Part shown: positions 50,305-58,102 of the stretch, in pieces
Numbering within the stretch: position 1 is the first letter of the stretch
Layout: each line of letters starts with the position of its first letter
DNA from: Georgenia faecalis
GTDB lineage: Bacteria > Actinomycetota > Actinomycetes > Actinomycetales > Actinomycetaceae
Direction: 5' to 3'
DNA: 64,000 nt
NCBI RefSeq assembly: GCF_003710105.1
Contig: NZ_CP033325.1
Coordinates: 434,001-498,000 of the forward strand
The notes under the pieces: model-generated
What the model was told of the DNA's origin: nothing
Database searches by the model: none
Seen by the model: the letters and a program-made list of their open reading frames with translations, nothing else
Translations under genes and position numbers: made by a program

Positions 50305-51681
50305 GTGGCAACTGCCCTCGACCGGCGGCCCATCGCCGTCCTCGTCGCCACCAACCTCCTCGGCGGCGTCGGGGTCGCCTCCGGTGCCGCCGTCGGCGCG
50401 CTCCTCGTCGAGGAGCACGGGAGCACCGCCGTCGCCGGCCTGGGGCAGGCGGCGAGCGTGCTGGGCGCCGCCGTCGCCGCCATCCCGCTGGCGACCCTGG
50501 CCGCCCGGCGCGGGCGCCGGTGGTCCCTCGCCGCCGGCTACGCCATCGCGCTGGTCGGGGCGGCGCTCATCATCACGGCGGCGGTCCTCGGTCAGATCGC
50601 GGTGCTCATCGCCGGGCTCGGCCTGTTCGGGGTGGCGCAGGCGGTCAACCTCCAGTCGCGCTACGCCGCGTCCGACGGCGTCCCTGCGGTCAACCGGGCG
50701 AAGGCCATCTCGATCGTCATGTGGTCGACGACCGTCGGCGCGGTCGTCGGCCCGAACCTCACTGCCGCCGGTGAACGTCTCGGGTCCTCCGTCGGGGTCC
50801 CCGGGCTCGCGGGCCCGTACCTCTTCTCGCTCGTGGGTTTCGCGCTCGGGGGCCTGGTGGTCGCCCTGCTCTACCGCCCCGCCCGGACGACGGCGGACGC
50901 ATCGCTTCCGGTGCACGCCGGCGAGGCGAGGGTTGACGTCCGGACGGAGGACTCGCCGGCGATGGAGCTGCTGACGGCGGACCGGACCGATGCGGCGTCG
51001 ACCACCGCGGCCCCGGTCGTCGCGGCGCCGGCGACCGTGGGCGCGTGGGCGGCCCTGCGCTGGGCGTTGTCCCACCCGCTGGCCCGCTTCGCCGTCGTCC
51101 TCCTGGCGAGTGGCCACGCCGTGATGGTCATGGTCATGGTGATGACGCCCCTGCACATGAAGCACCACGGCATGTCGCTCGAGGCGGTCGGCGTGGTCAT
51201 CAGCCTGCACGTTCTCGGCATGTTCGCGCTCAGCCCGGTGATCGGCTGGCTCGCGGACCGGTACGGCGCCGTCCGCATCGCCGCGCTCGGCGTGGGGATT
51301 CTCGGCGTGGCCGTCGTCCTCGGGTTCGTGGCGGCGTCCTCGGGGACGTCGGCGGGTGGCGACGGTGTCCTCACCGCCGTGGCGCTGACGGTGCTGGGCG
51401 TCGGCTGGTCGGCGACGACCATCTCCGCCTCGGCGCTCATCGCCAGCACCTCCGACGACGCCGTGCGGGTCCCGCTCCAGGGGGCGACCGACGCCGGGAT
51501 GAGCTACGCCGGCGCCGCGGCGGCGGCGCTCGCCGGGCCGATCCTCGCGCTCGGCGGCTTTCAGGCGGTCAACGTGGCCGGCGCGCTTCTCCTCGCCCCG
51601 GCGATCGTGCTGCTCGTCGGCGTCGCTCGTCGGCGCGCCGAGGCGAGCGCCGCCCGGGAGCCGGCGCGCTCGGTCCGGTAA
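50305..51681 (+). CDS. Major facilitator superfamily transporter
   Basis: 458 residues from GTG 50305, with AAGGAG six bases upstream; longer in-frame starts run through the repeats and are rejected. Twelve membrane segments in two halves, with a long hydrophilic loop (about 190-245, ALLYRPARTTADASLPVHAG). ARRGRRWSLAAGY stands in the motif-A place between helices 2 and 3, and WLADRYGAVRIAALG in the second half. The second half begins with an unusual methionine-rich helix (HAVMVMVMVMTPLHMKHHGM). The pattern fits drug-type exporters. It precedes an APH-like and an AAC(2') gene, so a resistance role is plausible but unproven. Confidence 0.88.
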   Translation: MATALDRRPIAVLVATNLLGGVGVASGAAVGALLVEEHGSTAVAGLGQAASVLGAAVAAIPLATLAARRGRRWSLAAGYAIALVGAALIITAAVLGQIAVLIAGLGLFGVAQAVNLQSRYAASDGVPAVNRAKAISIVMWSTTVGAVVGPNLTAAGERLGSSVGVPGLAGPYLFSLVGFALGGLVVALLYRPARTTADASLPVHAGEARVDVRTEDSPAMELLTADRTDAASTTAAPVVAAPATVGAWAALRWALSHPLARFAVVLLASGHAVMVMVMVMTPLHMKHHGMSLEAVGVVISLHVLGMFALSPVIGWLADRYGAVRIAALGVGILGVAVVLGFVAASSGTSAGGDGVLTAVALTVLGVGWSATTISASALIASTSDDAVRVPLQGATDAGMSYAGAAAAALAGPILALGGFQAVNVAGALLLAPAIVLLVGVARRRAEASAAREPARSVR

Positions 51682-51706
51682 GTGGGCAGGGGCGGCGCGC
51701 GTCCTG

Positions 51707-51741
51707 CCCCCCATCCCTCGTGATCGTGCAGAAACGCTGAG
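51707..51741 (+). repeat. Intergenic repeat copy
   Basis: CCCCCCATCCCTCG then TGATCGTGCAGAAACGCTGA and G: the copy closest to the consensus, starting 26 bp after the MFS stop codon. Confidence 0.85.
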
Positions 51742-51800
51742 CGGGACGGCGTGAAGCGGCTGCCCCGCGGGCACCGGCGCGGGGTGCTCAGCGCGAGGGT

Positions 51801-51837
51801 GGTCAGGGTCTCTGCAAGATCACCAAAGAGGGGGTGG
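51801..51837 (-). repeat. Intergenic repeat, minus orientation
   Basis: GGTCAGGGTCTCTGCAAGAT followed by CACCAAAGAGGGGGTGG. It lies 27 bp beyond the stop codon of the phosphotransferase gene and faces the copy at 51707-51741. Confidence 0.75.
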
Positions 51838-51863
51838 TGAGGGTGTGGTGGGGGGGAGGGGGA

Positions 51864-52868
51864 TCAGGCCGAGGGGTCGGCCGCTGGCGGGAAGAGCCAG
51901 CCGAGCGCGCGCCGGGCGGCGTCGGCGTACGGCCGGTGCCCCGGCTCCAGCCCGTAGGCGAGATCCTCCAGCGCCGCGCACCGCGCGTAGAGGATGGCGC
52001 GCTCGCGGAGGTCTCCGTGGTTAAGGGCGCGCTCGCCGCGCGCGGAACGGCCGCGCGCGCCCCGGCCGCCACCCTCGCCGTACGTGCGCAGGGCCGCCTC
52101 GAACCCGACCGGCCCCAGGTCGCGCAGCACGAGCGCGAGGTCGCGGGCCGGGTCGGTGAGCGCGGCGTCGCTCCAGTCGAGCAGGCCGGTGAGCTCCCCG
52201 GTGTCCGGGTCGACGAGCAGGTGCTCCGCGCCGAGGTCGTTGTGCGCGACGACCAGCTCCGTCCCGGCCGCCGGTGGCGCCGCGTCGAGGAAGGCCTCGA
52301 TCCGCGGACGGAACTCCGCCGGCACCTCGGCGGCGACCCCGGCGTAGACCGCGCGCGCCTCCGCGAGCCACTCGTCGGCGGGCACGTCGTCGACGTCGAG
52401 CAGGTCGGCGAACCGGTCGGTCGGCTGGGCGTGTAGGACCGCGAGCACCGCGCCGACGGCGCTGCCGACCTCCGACGCGTGGTCAAGCGCGTCGGGAAGG
52501 CCGAGCAGCGGCCGGCCGGGGAGCCGCCGATAGGCGAGGCACCCCCGGTCGCCGTCGACGACCAGCGGCACGGGCACCGCCACGGGGACCACGGCGGCGA
52601 CGGCGCGCAGCAGCTCCGCCTCCCGCCGCACTTCTGCTGCTACCTCGGACTCACCCGCACCCCCGACGGCGATCCGGACGACCACCTCGCCGTCAGCCTC
52701 GAACGCCGCGTGGTCGAGCCCGGCCCCGAGCAGGCGTAAGGAGCGCGCGGGGAGGCCGTGAGTGGCGAGCACGTCCCGCGCCACCGCCCGCAGCGCGTCC
52801 ACGTCAGGCGGCGTCACCGCCGCGGCGTCCGCCAGCCCGGCACCGTCCGCCAGCCCGGCATCACCCAT
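51864..52868 (-). CDS. APH-family phosphotransferase (macrolide/aminoglycoside kinase-like)
   Basis: 334 residues from the ATG at 52868; GTG starts a few codons on are alternatives and no strong ribosome binding site is seen. It has a kinase-like fold: N-terminal lobe with LRLLGAGLDHAAFEADGEVVVRI, and the active-site loop VVAHNDLGAEHLLVD, in which the usual HxDxxxxN has His in place of Asn, followed by the metal-binding LLDWSDAALTDPARDL. This variant is frequent in actinobacterial Mph-like enzymes. Substrate not known; macrolide or aminoglycoside phosphorylation or a metabolic kinase is possible. It is followed on the same strand by nothing and preceded by aac(2'). Confidence 0.85.
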   Translation of the reverse strand: MGDAGLADGAGLADAAAVTPPDVDALRAVARDVLATHGLPARSLRLLGAGLDHAAFEADGEVVVRIAVGGAGESEVAAEVRREAELLRAVAAVVPVAVPVPLVVDGDRGCLAYRRLPGRPLLGLPDALDHASEVGSAVGAVLAVLHAQPTDRFADLLDVDDVPADEWLAEARAVYAGVAAEVPAEFRPRIEAFLDAAPPAAGTELVVAHNDLGAEHLLVDPDTGELTGLLDWSDAALTDPARDLALVLRDLGPVGFEAALRTYGEGGGRGARGRSARGERALNHGDLRERAILYARCAALEDLAYGLEPGHRPYADAARRALGWLFPPAADPSA

Positions 52869-52898
52869 CTGGCCCGGCACCGTCCGCCACACCTGCGC

Positions 52899-53450
52899 TC
52901 ACCACACGTCGCCCTCGCGCCAGTCGCAGGTGATCTCGCCGTCGAGGTCGAGCGCCGCCCGCACGGGCAGGACGTAGATGCCGCCGTCGTCGTCGGGCGT
53001 GGTCTCCACCCCGGTGGGCGTGACGACCGACGACGGCCCCCGCCACAACGACCAGCCGCGCGCGGCGTAGAACCCCGCGGCCGCCTCGGTGGTGCTGAGC
53101 ACGCCGGCGTCGTAGCGGCTACGGATGAGCGCCTCGAGCGTCACCATGAGCGCGGCGCCGTGACCGTGCCCGCGGTGGTCGGCGCGCACCGCGAGCCCCT
53201 CGACGTAGCCCGCCCGCAGGCGGCGGCCGCCGTGGTGCAGCTGGCGCTCAACGACTGCGCCGTGCCCCACGAGCTCCCCGGCCACCCTCAGGAGGACGTG
53301 CCGGCCGCCGAGGCAGTGGTGCCAGTCGGCCTCGCCGAAGTCGTCACCGAAGACGTCGACGAGCAGGTCACGGCACGCGCGGCGGGCGCCGGCCGAGAGC
53401 TCCTCGGTGCGCGCCAGGTCGACACGCGCCACCTCAGTCATGAGGTCCAT
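52899..53450 (-). CDS. aac(2')-I: Aminoglycoside 2'-N-acetyltransferase, AAC(2')-I family
   Basis: 183 residues from ATG 53450, with GGGGAGGAG nine bases upstream; ATG 53441 is in frame too. It is a GNAT protein with the particular marks of AAC(2')-I: DFGEADWHHCLGGRHVLLRV, the coenzyme A site in YVEGLAVRADHRGHGHGAAL, AARGWSLWRGPSSVVTPTG, PDDDGGIYVLPV and the closing CDWREGDVW, which agrees closely with the enzymes chromosomally encoded in mycobacteria. It acetylates the 2'-amino group of gentamicin/tobramycin-type aminoglycosides; a cellular role in cell-wall acetylation has been proposed for some relatives. Thirty bp before the phosphotransferase gene. Confidence 0.92.
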   Translation of the reverse strand: MDLMTEVARVDLARTEELSAGARRACRDLLVDVFGDDFGEADWHHCLGGRHVLLRVAGELVGHGAVVERQLHHGGRRLRAGYVEGLAVRADHRGHGHGAALMVTLEALIRSRYDAGVLSTTEAAAGFYAARGWSLWRGPSSVVTPTGVETTPDDDGGIYVLPVRAALDLDGEITCDWREGDVW

Positions 53451-53778
53451 CGGACCAGTCTCCTCCCCGGCGGGCATCCGCCGCCATGGTCCGGCGTCCC
53501 CGCGGTGGCCGTGGCCGTGGCCGTAGCCACCGAGCACCGCGGGGCGCCTGGGCCCACGTCGCGGGCCGCAGCAGGACCGTAGGCAGCGTCCGTGCGCGAC
53601 GGCGTCCGTCTGCCGCCGTCGTCCGCTGTCGCTCCCCGGCGACGGCGGGATACGCGCGACGGCGACGTCGCCGGGGCAGGAGGCGACCGCACCCGGCGCC
53701 CCCGGTCGGATGTCAGCGGTGCTCGCCATTCTTAGCGTGGGCACCTCGAGCAGCACGGGAGCGAGACGAGGAGAGCAC
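53451..53778. other. 328-bp divergent promoter region
   Basis: Between aac(2') and the next GNAT gene no gene is seen. The aac(2') ribosome binding site lies at the left end, a short GGCCGT microsatellite (four units near 53504-53525) follows, and a -10-like TAGCGT at 53733-53738 stands 40 bp before the GNAT start. Confidence 0.5.
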
Positions 53779-54402
53779 ATGGACACGACCGCGCCGGTCC
53801 CCACGGCGTCCGTCCGGATCGCGCCGGTCCTGGCGTCGGAGCGGGAGGCCGCGGCGGCGCTCGCGGCGCGGGCGATGCGCAACAACCCCATGCACGTCGC
53901 CGCCCTTGGGCCGAACGGGCGTCGGCGGGTGGACGTCATGCACCGCGCCTTCACCGCCATGCTCGCCGACCGCCCGGTCCTCGGCGCGTGGCAGGGCGAG
54001 CGGCTGGTCGGCGTCGCCGCCCACACCGCGTCGCCGCGGTGCCAGCCCGACGCGCGCCAGCTCGTGCGGCTGATGCCCACGGTGGCGCAGGCGCGGACCA
54101 GCACCCCGCGCCTGCTGCGGTGGCTGGCGACGTGGGGGCGCCACGACCCGGCGACGCCGCACTCCCACCTCGGCCCGGTCGCCGTGGACCCCCGCTTCCG
54201 GGGCCGCGGGATCGGCAGCGCGCTGCTGGGCCGGTACGTGAAAGACCTTGACGACGGCGGTACCCCTGGGTATCTGGAGACCGACCGGCTCGCCAACGTC
54301 CGGCTCTACCGCCGGTTCGGCTTCGAGGTCGTCCACCAGGCCGGCGTCCTCGGGGTCCCCAACTGGTTCATGGTCCGCCCGCCGGGCAGACAGCGCCCCT
54401 GA
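53779..54402 (+). CDS. GNAT-family N-acetyltransferase
   Basis: 207 residues from ATG 53779, with ACGAGGAGAG upstream. The GNAT core is complete: HLGPVAVDPRFRGRGIGSALLGRYV (V-motif with RxxGxGxA-type CoA loop RFRGRGIGS), GYLETDRLANVRLYRRFGFEVV. The N-terminal part (AMRNNPMHVAALGPNGRRRVDVMHRAF) is the pattern of a common actinobacterial subgroup of unknown substrate. It begins a set of plus-strand genes with the NmrA-like gene 24 bp on. Confidence 0.85.
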   Translation: MDTTAPVPTASVRIAPVLASEREAAAALAARAMRNNPMHVAALGPNGRRRVDVMHRAFTAMLADRPVLGAWQGERLVGVAAHTASPRCQPDARQLVRLMPTVAQARTSTPRLLRWLATWGRHDPATPHSHLGPVAVDPRFRGRGIGSALLGRYVKDLDDGGTPGYLETDRLANVRLYRRFGFEVVHQAGVLGVPNWFMVRPPGRQRP

Positions 54403-54426
54403 CGTCGACAACGAGGAAGGACACCC

Positions 54427-55248
54427 GTGACCACGACCGCTCATCCACCGGTGCTCGTGCTCGGTGGCACCGGCACCATCGGCCACCGCGTCGTCGCCCA
54501 GCTGCTCGACCGCGGCCTGCCCGCCCGTGCCGCCAGCCGGCACACCGACCCCCCGCTGAACTGGGCCGACCCCACCACCTGGGACGCCGCGCTCGACGGC
54601 GCGGAACGGATCTACCTGCTCCTGCCCGACGACGTCGACCTCCCCGACGGGTTCCTCGACCGGGCCCGGGCCGCGGGGGTGCGCCGGGTGGTGCTCCACT
54701 CCGACCGCGCCGTCGACCTCATGAACGTCACCCGGCTCCAGGGCGCCGAGCGCGCGGTCCGCGCGTCGGGGCTGGAGTGGACGATCATCCGGCCGGACTG
54801 GTTCGCCCAGAACTTCGAGACCTTCTTCCGCGACGGCATCGTCGGCGGGCGCCTGTGCATGCCGGTGGGGGAGGCGAAGCAGGGGTTCGTCGATGGCGAC
54901 GACATCGCCGCCGTCGCCGTGAAGGCCCTCACCACGGACGCCCACCTGGGGGAGGTCCTCGAGATCACCGGGCCGACGGCGCTGTCCTTCCGGGAGGCCA
55001 CCGCGCTCATCGCCGACGCCATCGGACGCCCCGTCGAGTTCGACGGCACGCCGCAGGCCTACCGGGAGCAGATGCTCGCCGTCGGCCTCCCGGAGGAGGC
55101 GGTCGAGGGGCTCATCCAGAGCTTCGCGCCGGTCGCGGAGGCGGGGGACACGCATCCGACCGGGGTGGTCGAGGCGGTCCTCGGCCGCCCCGCCCGGCCC
55201 TTCGCCGACTACGTCGCCGCCGCCGCGGCGCGCGGGGTGTGGCAGTAG
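54427..55248 (+). CDS. NmrA-like NAD(P)H-binding protein
   Basis: 273 residues from GTG 54427, with GAGGAAGGAC upstream. Atypical SDR with the nucleotide motif VLGGTGTIGHRVVAQLLDRG and the NmrA-type continuation ARAASRHTDPPLNWADP, RRVVLHSDRAVDLM, and WTIIRPDWFAQNFETFFRD. The catalytic tyrosine of classical SDRs is missing, so it may be a redox sensor or an azoreductase/quinone-reductase-like enzyme. It follows the GNAT gene by 24 bp and precedes the monooxygenase gene by 35 bp. Confidence 0.85.
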   Translation: MTTTAHPPVLVLGGTGTIGHRVVAQLLDRGLPARAASRHTDPPLNWADPTTWDAALDGAERIYLLLPDDVDLPDGFLDRARAAGVRRVVLHSDRAVDLMNVTRLQGAERAVRASGLEWTIIRPDWFAQNFETFFRDGIVGGRLCMPVGEAKQGFVDGDDIAAVAVKALTTDAHLGEVLEITGPTALSFREATALIADAIGRPVEFDGTPQAYREQMLAVGLPEEAVEGLIQSFAPVAEAGDTHPTGVVEAVLGRPARPFADYVAAAAARGVWQ

Positions 55249-55283
55249 GTTCCCGGTACCACCCGTAGAACCGGAGGAGCGCC

Positions 55284-56324
55284 ATGCGCGGATCGGCCGT
55301 CGTCATCGGAGGCGGGATCGCCGGCCTCGCCGTGGCCCGCGGCCTGCTGAGGGTGGGCTGGTCCGTGCGGGTGCTCGAGCGCAGCGCCGACCTGCCGCAG
55401 GCCGGCACGGCGCTGGGCATGTGGCCCGAGGCCATGCGCGCGCTCGACGCCCTCGGCGCGGGCGACGACGTCCGTGCGGCCTCGGTCGAGCAGCGTGGCG
55501 CGGCGATCCTGCGCCCCGACGGCACGCCCATCGCCCGGATCGGGCGCGGGCGCACCGCCCGGCTGGTCTCGCGTCCCGCGCTGCTCGCGGCGCTGGCGCG
55601 GGGCCGGCCGGGCGAGACTGTCGAGTGGGGCCGGCGGGTCGACGGCAGCGGCGTGCTCCCGGAGGCGGACGTCGTCGTCGGCGCCGACGGCGTCCGCAGC
55701 GTGGTGCGCGCCGTGCACTTCGGCGTGGCGCCCCGGCCGCTCGGCACGATCGCCTACCGGGGCACGGCCCCGGGCGCGGTCCGCGCGGTGAGCGAGACGT
55801 GGGGACGGTCCCAGCTCTTCGGGATCACCCCCCGCCACGACGGCGCCACGAACTGGTTCGCGTGCCTCCGTGACGGCGCCGACGGCGACGCCGACGGCGC
55901 CGGAGCCCGCCGGACGGAGGCCGAGGCCGCCACGCGCCTGCGCGAGCTCTACGGCGACTGGCACCGCGGGGTGCAGCGGGTGCTCGACCACCTGGCCGAC
56001 GTCGACGAGCGACGGCTCTACGACGTCCCGCCGTTGCCCTCGTACGTCGCCGGCAACGTCGTCCTCGTCGGCGACGCCGCCCACGCGATGGCCCCCAACC
56101 TGGGCCGTGGCGCCTGCGAGACGCTGCTCGACGCGGCGGCGCTCACCGAGGCGCTCTCCGCCGCCCCCGACGTGGCCTCGGGCCTGCGCCAGTACGACGC
56201 CGCCCGCCGTCCGGCGGCGACCCGGGTCGTCCGCATGGCGCGGCTGGCCAACCGGCTGAGCACGGCCGAGCACCTGGTGCCGGCGCGGAATGTCGCGGTG
56301 GCGGCGGCCGCACGCCTCAGCTGA
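55284..56324 (+). CDS. FAD-dependent monooxygenase (PHBH-type)
   Basis: 346 residues from ATG 55284, with CCGGAGGAGC just upstream. The FAD site GGGIAGLAVARGLLRVG and the acidic VLERSAD start the protein; the DG-type motif ADVVVGADGVRSVVR lies near residue 130 and the second FAD motif VVLVGDAAHAMAPNLGRGACETL near 258. This is the group A flavin hydroxylase plan (salicylate- or zeaxanthin-type). The substrate is unknown. Probably transcribed with the two preceding plus-strand genes. Confidence 0.9.
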   Translation: MRGSAVVIGGGIAGLAVARGLLRVGWSVRVLERSADLPQAGTALGMWPEAMRALDALGAGDDVRAASVEQRGAAILRPDGTPIARIGRGRTARLVSRPALLAALARGRPGETVEWGRRVDGSGVLPEADVVVGADGVRSVVRAVHFGVAPRPLGTIAYRGTAPGAVRAVSETWGRSQLFGITPRHDGATNWFACLRDGADGDADGAGARRTEAEAATRLRELYGDWHRGVQRVLDHLADVDERRLYDVPPLPSYVAGNVVLVGDAAHAMAPNLGRGACETLLDAAALTEALSAAPDVASGLRQYDAARRPAATRVVRMARLANRLSTAEHLVPARNVAVAAAARLS

Positions 56325-56371
56325 CGACCGTGCGGACGCGCGTAGTCGCGACCTCACCGCCGAGACCCCTT

Positions 56372-56677
56372 CTAGTGGCGAAGTGGCGGGCGCTGACCGG
56401 CGGTCTCGGCGAGCGTGCGGACGAGCGTGACGAACTGCTTCTGCCCTTGCGGGCTGAGGCGCACCACCGTGTGGCCGTAGCGGTTCTTGCGCTGCTTTGT
56501 CACCTCGACGAGGCCCCGCTCCTCCAGGTCCCGGATGATCTTGGACAGATCAGGGGTCGACATGCCCGTGGATCGCTGCAGGGCTGGATAGTCCGCTTGC
56601 TCGACCTGGTTCAGGTGGGCGAGCGTCACGAAGCGCTTGGGCGCCAGAAGGTGCGCGTCGAGGTCCTGGTATCCCAT
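56372..56677 (-). CDS. Winged-helix DNA-binding regulator (MarR-like)
   Basis: 101 residues. A single winged helix: HLNQVEQADYPALQRSTGMS (helix 2), TPDLSKIIRDLEERGLVEVTKQRKNR (recognition helix and wing) and HTVVRLSPQGQKQFVTLV. This short form of MarR-like regulators is often next to a gene for a membrane protein of unknown role, as here, where it begins 7 bp after that gene (56685-57176) ends. The pair is probably controlled by the dyad at 57195-57213. Confidence 0.85.
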   Translation of the reverse strand: MGYQDLDAHLLAPKRFVTLAHLNQVEQADYPALQRSTGMSTPDLSKIIRDLEERGLVEVTKQRKNRYGHTVVRLSPQGQKQFVTLVRTLAETAGQRPPLRH

Positions 56678-56684
56678 GGTGCCC

Positions 56685-57176
56685 TCAGCGGCGGATCAGC
56701 AGCCAGAGGTAGAACAGCAGCCACGCTGCTGGGGCCAACCCACCAAGGATCAGCGCCTCGGGGAACGGTGCGGTCTCGCCGAAGCGAACTCCCCTGTAGA
56801 TGGGCAGCGCGAGCCACACGCTGAAGAGGGTAGACACCCACGAGGCCGCCCCCAGGCGGGGCTCGTTGGTGCGTTGCCGTCGGCCTGCGACCCATCGGTG
56901 GGCCACGATGACGGCCACCAGTGCCGGCGGGATCGCCCACCAGGGGTGCCCGGAGAGGGCCACTAGCCCCGAGAGCAAGGACATGGCAATGGTGGCGAGA
57001 GCGCTGGCGTGATCGTGCGGGCCGAGGCGGCGTCGCGGCCGGCTCGGCACGGAGGCAAGCAGTTCTCTGGCGCGCTCCGGAGTGACGGTCACATCGGCTT
57101 CCGGCAGGAGGTTCTGGTCCCCGCCACAGGTCCCGTTCGTGTCCGCGGGCGGTGTTCTTCTGGGTCGCTCCTCCAT
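56685..57176 (-). CDS. Membrane protein of unknown function, paired with a wHTH regulator
   Basis: About 163 residues from the ATG at 57176; a weak upstream site makes later starts possible (for example at VTVTPERARELL). A hydrophilic N-terminal part (about 60 residues) precedes four membrane segments (LATIAMSLLSGLVALSG, WWAIPPALVAVIVAH, LGAASWVSTLFSVWLALPI, LILGGLAPAAWLLFYLWLLI). The family is not named; pairs of this kind are frequent in actinobacteria. It is translated with the regulator from one transcript. Confidence 0.7.
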   Translation of the reverse strand: MEERPRRTPPADTNGTCGGDQNLLPEADVTVTPERARELLASVPSRPRRRLGPHDHASALATIAMSLLSGLVALSGHPWWAIPPALVAVIVAHRWVAGRRQRTNEPRLGAASWVSTLFSVWLALPIYRGVRFGETAPFPEALILGGLAPAAWLLFYLWLLIRR

Positions 57177-57194
57177 GCAGCCAGGTTCGCATCT

Positions 57195-57213
57195 ACTTGC
57201 AGAATATGCAACT
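57195..57213. promoter_or_regulatory. Quasi-palindromic operator before the membrane-protein/regulator pair
   Basis: ACTTGCAGAATATGCAACT contains the dyad TTGCA-N5-TGCAA. It lies 19 bp upstream of the membrane-protein start, at the place expected for autoregulation by the MarR-like protein at 56372-56677. Confidence 0.5.
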
Positions 57214-57220
57214 AGGTGTC

Positions 57221-57260
57221 GCCCGGCCCGGCCCGGCCCCGCCCGGCCCGGCCCCGCCCG
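57221..57260. repeat. (GCCCS)n microsatellite
   Basis: Eight units of five bases, GCCCG or GCCCC, run head to tail, an easily slipping pure G/C tract between divergent promoters. Confidence 0.8.
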
Positions 57261-57337
57261 TCCGGGCACCGGGACCACGCCAGGCCTCACCTGTCGCGCC
57301 CCGACGACACCCACCCCCTGCGGGAGTCGACCGTCAT

Positions 57338-57384
57338 CGACGCCGCCGGGCCGATGTGGGGGGCGGGCGCCCGTTCGTAGTGTC
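57338..57384 (+). promoter_or_regulatory. Shared promoter module, first copy
   Basis: CGACGCC-N6-CCGATG (57338-57356) and a -10-like TAGTGT (57379-57384) precede the ATG at 57390, 52 bp from the first base of the motif. The same layout precedes the gene at 60070. The five-base distance from the -10 box to the ATG suggests a leaderless or nearly leaderless transcript. Confidence 0.65.
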
Positions 57385-57389
57385 CCCGC

Positions 57390-58004
57390 ATGAGCCACGA
57401 CCAGCCTCCGCACTACCCGCCGCCGGAGAACCAGCCCCACCACGGGCCGCCTCCGTCGGCGAGTGCGCCTGCGCCGGCGAGTGCCCCGGCGCCGGTGAGC
57501 TGGCCCCTCGTCCTCGGGCTGGGCAGCCTCGCGCTGCTGTGGCCGCTCACCGAGCTCGTCGGCGCCCCGGCAGCCCTCGGCCCGCTCGGCACCGTGCTGC
57601 TCAACGTCGTGGTGGTCGCTGTCATCTGGATCGGCGGCGTGGGCCTGGCGCGCGTGCCCCACCCGGTGCGCACCCTCACGCTCGCCGGCGTCGTCTACGG
57701 CAGTGTCCTCATGCTCATGTGGCTGGTCCTGGGGCTGCGTCTGGAAGGCGTCAGCGCCGGTGCGTTCGCCATCGGGGCGGCCCTCGAGATCGCCCGGTCG
57801 GCCGCGATGGGCGCCGTCGCGGGAGTGCTCGCCGGCGGCCTCCAGCGCCTGCTCGGGCCGCCCCGCACCACCGGACGGACGCAGCGAACCGTTGCGCCCG
57901 ACACAGTTCCCGGCCCCACCGACCAGCGGCCGGCCCCCGGCGACCCCGGCCGGTGGCCCCACCCGGGCAACACCGGGCCCGACCCCGGCGGGCCACCGGT
58001 GTGA
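57390..58004 (+). CDS. Small membrane protein with Pro-rich N-terminus
   Basis: 204 residues from ATG 57390. A disordered N-terminus rich in Pro and His (MSHDQPPHYPPPENQPHHGP) precedes four membrane segments (WPLVLGLGSLALLWPLTEL, LLNVVVVAVIWIGGVGLA, TLAGVVYGSVLMLMWLVLGL, AAMGAVAGVLAGGLQRLL) and a hydrophilic tail. The layout and promoter match the protein at 60070-60504, which is shorter. The family has no known role. The stop overlaps a GTG at 58001 that is in frame with the kinase gene that follows, so the genes form one unit with the two-component system. Confidence 0.75.
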   Translation: MSHDQPPHYPPPENQPHHGPPPSASAPAPASAPAPVSWPLVLGLGSLALLWPLTELVGAPAALGPLGTVLLNVVVVAVIWIGGVGLARVPHPVRTLTLAGVVYGSVLMLMWLVLGLRLEGVSAGAFAIGAALEIARSAAMGAVAGVLAGGLQRLLGPPRTTGRTQRTVAPDTVPGPTDQRPAPGDPGRWPHPGNTGPDPGGPPV

Positions 58005-58102
58005 CCGTGCGACCACTGCGCCGCGCGCCGGAGCCGGGGAACGACCTCATCCGTGCCCCCGAAGTCGTGGCCCGGGCGCCGGGCAGTTCCTACCCTGGTG
58101 TG

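Noticed and set aside
57152-58102. Longer histidine-kinase frame starting near 57152
   Set aside because: It runs through the microsatellite and antisense to nothing sensible, and overlaps a membrane-protein gene in another frame; the kinase begins at 58001 or 58103.
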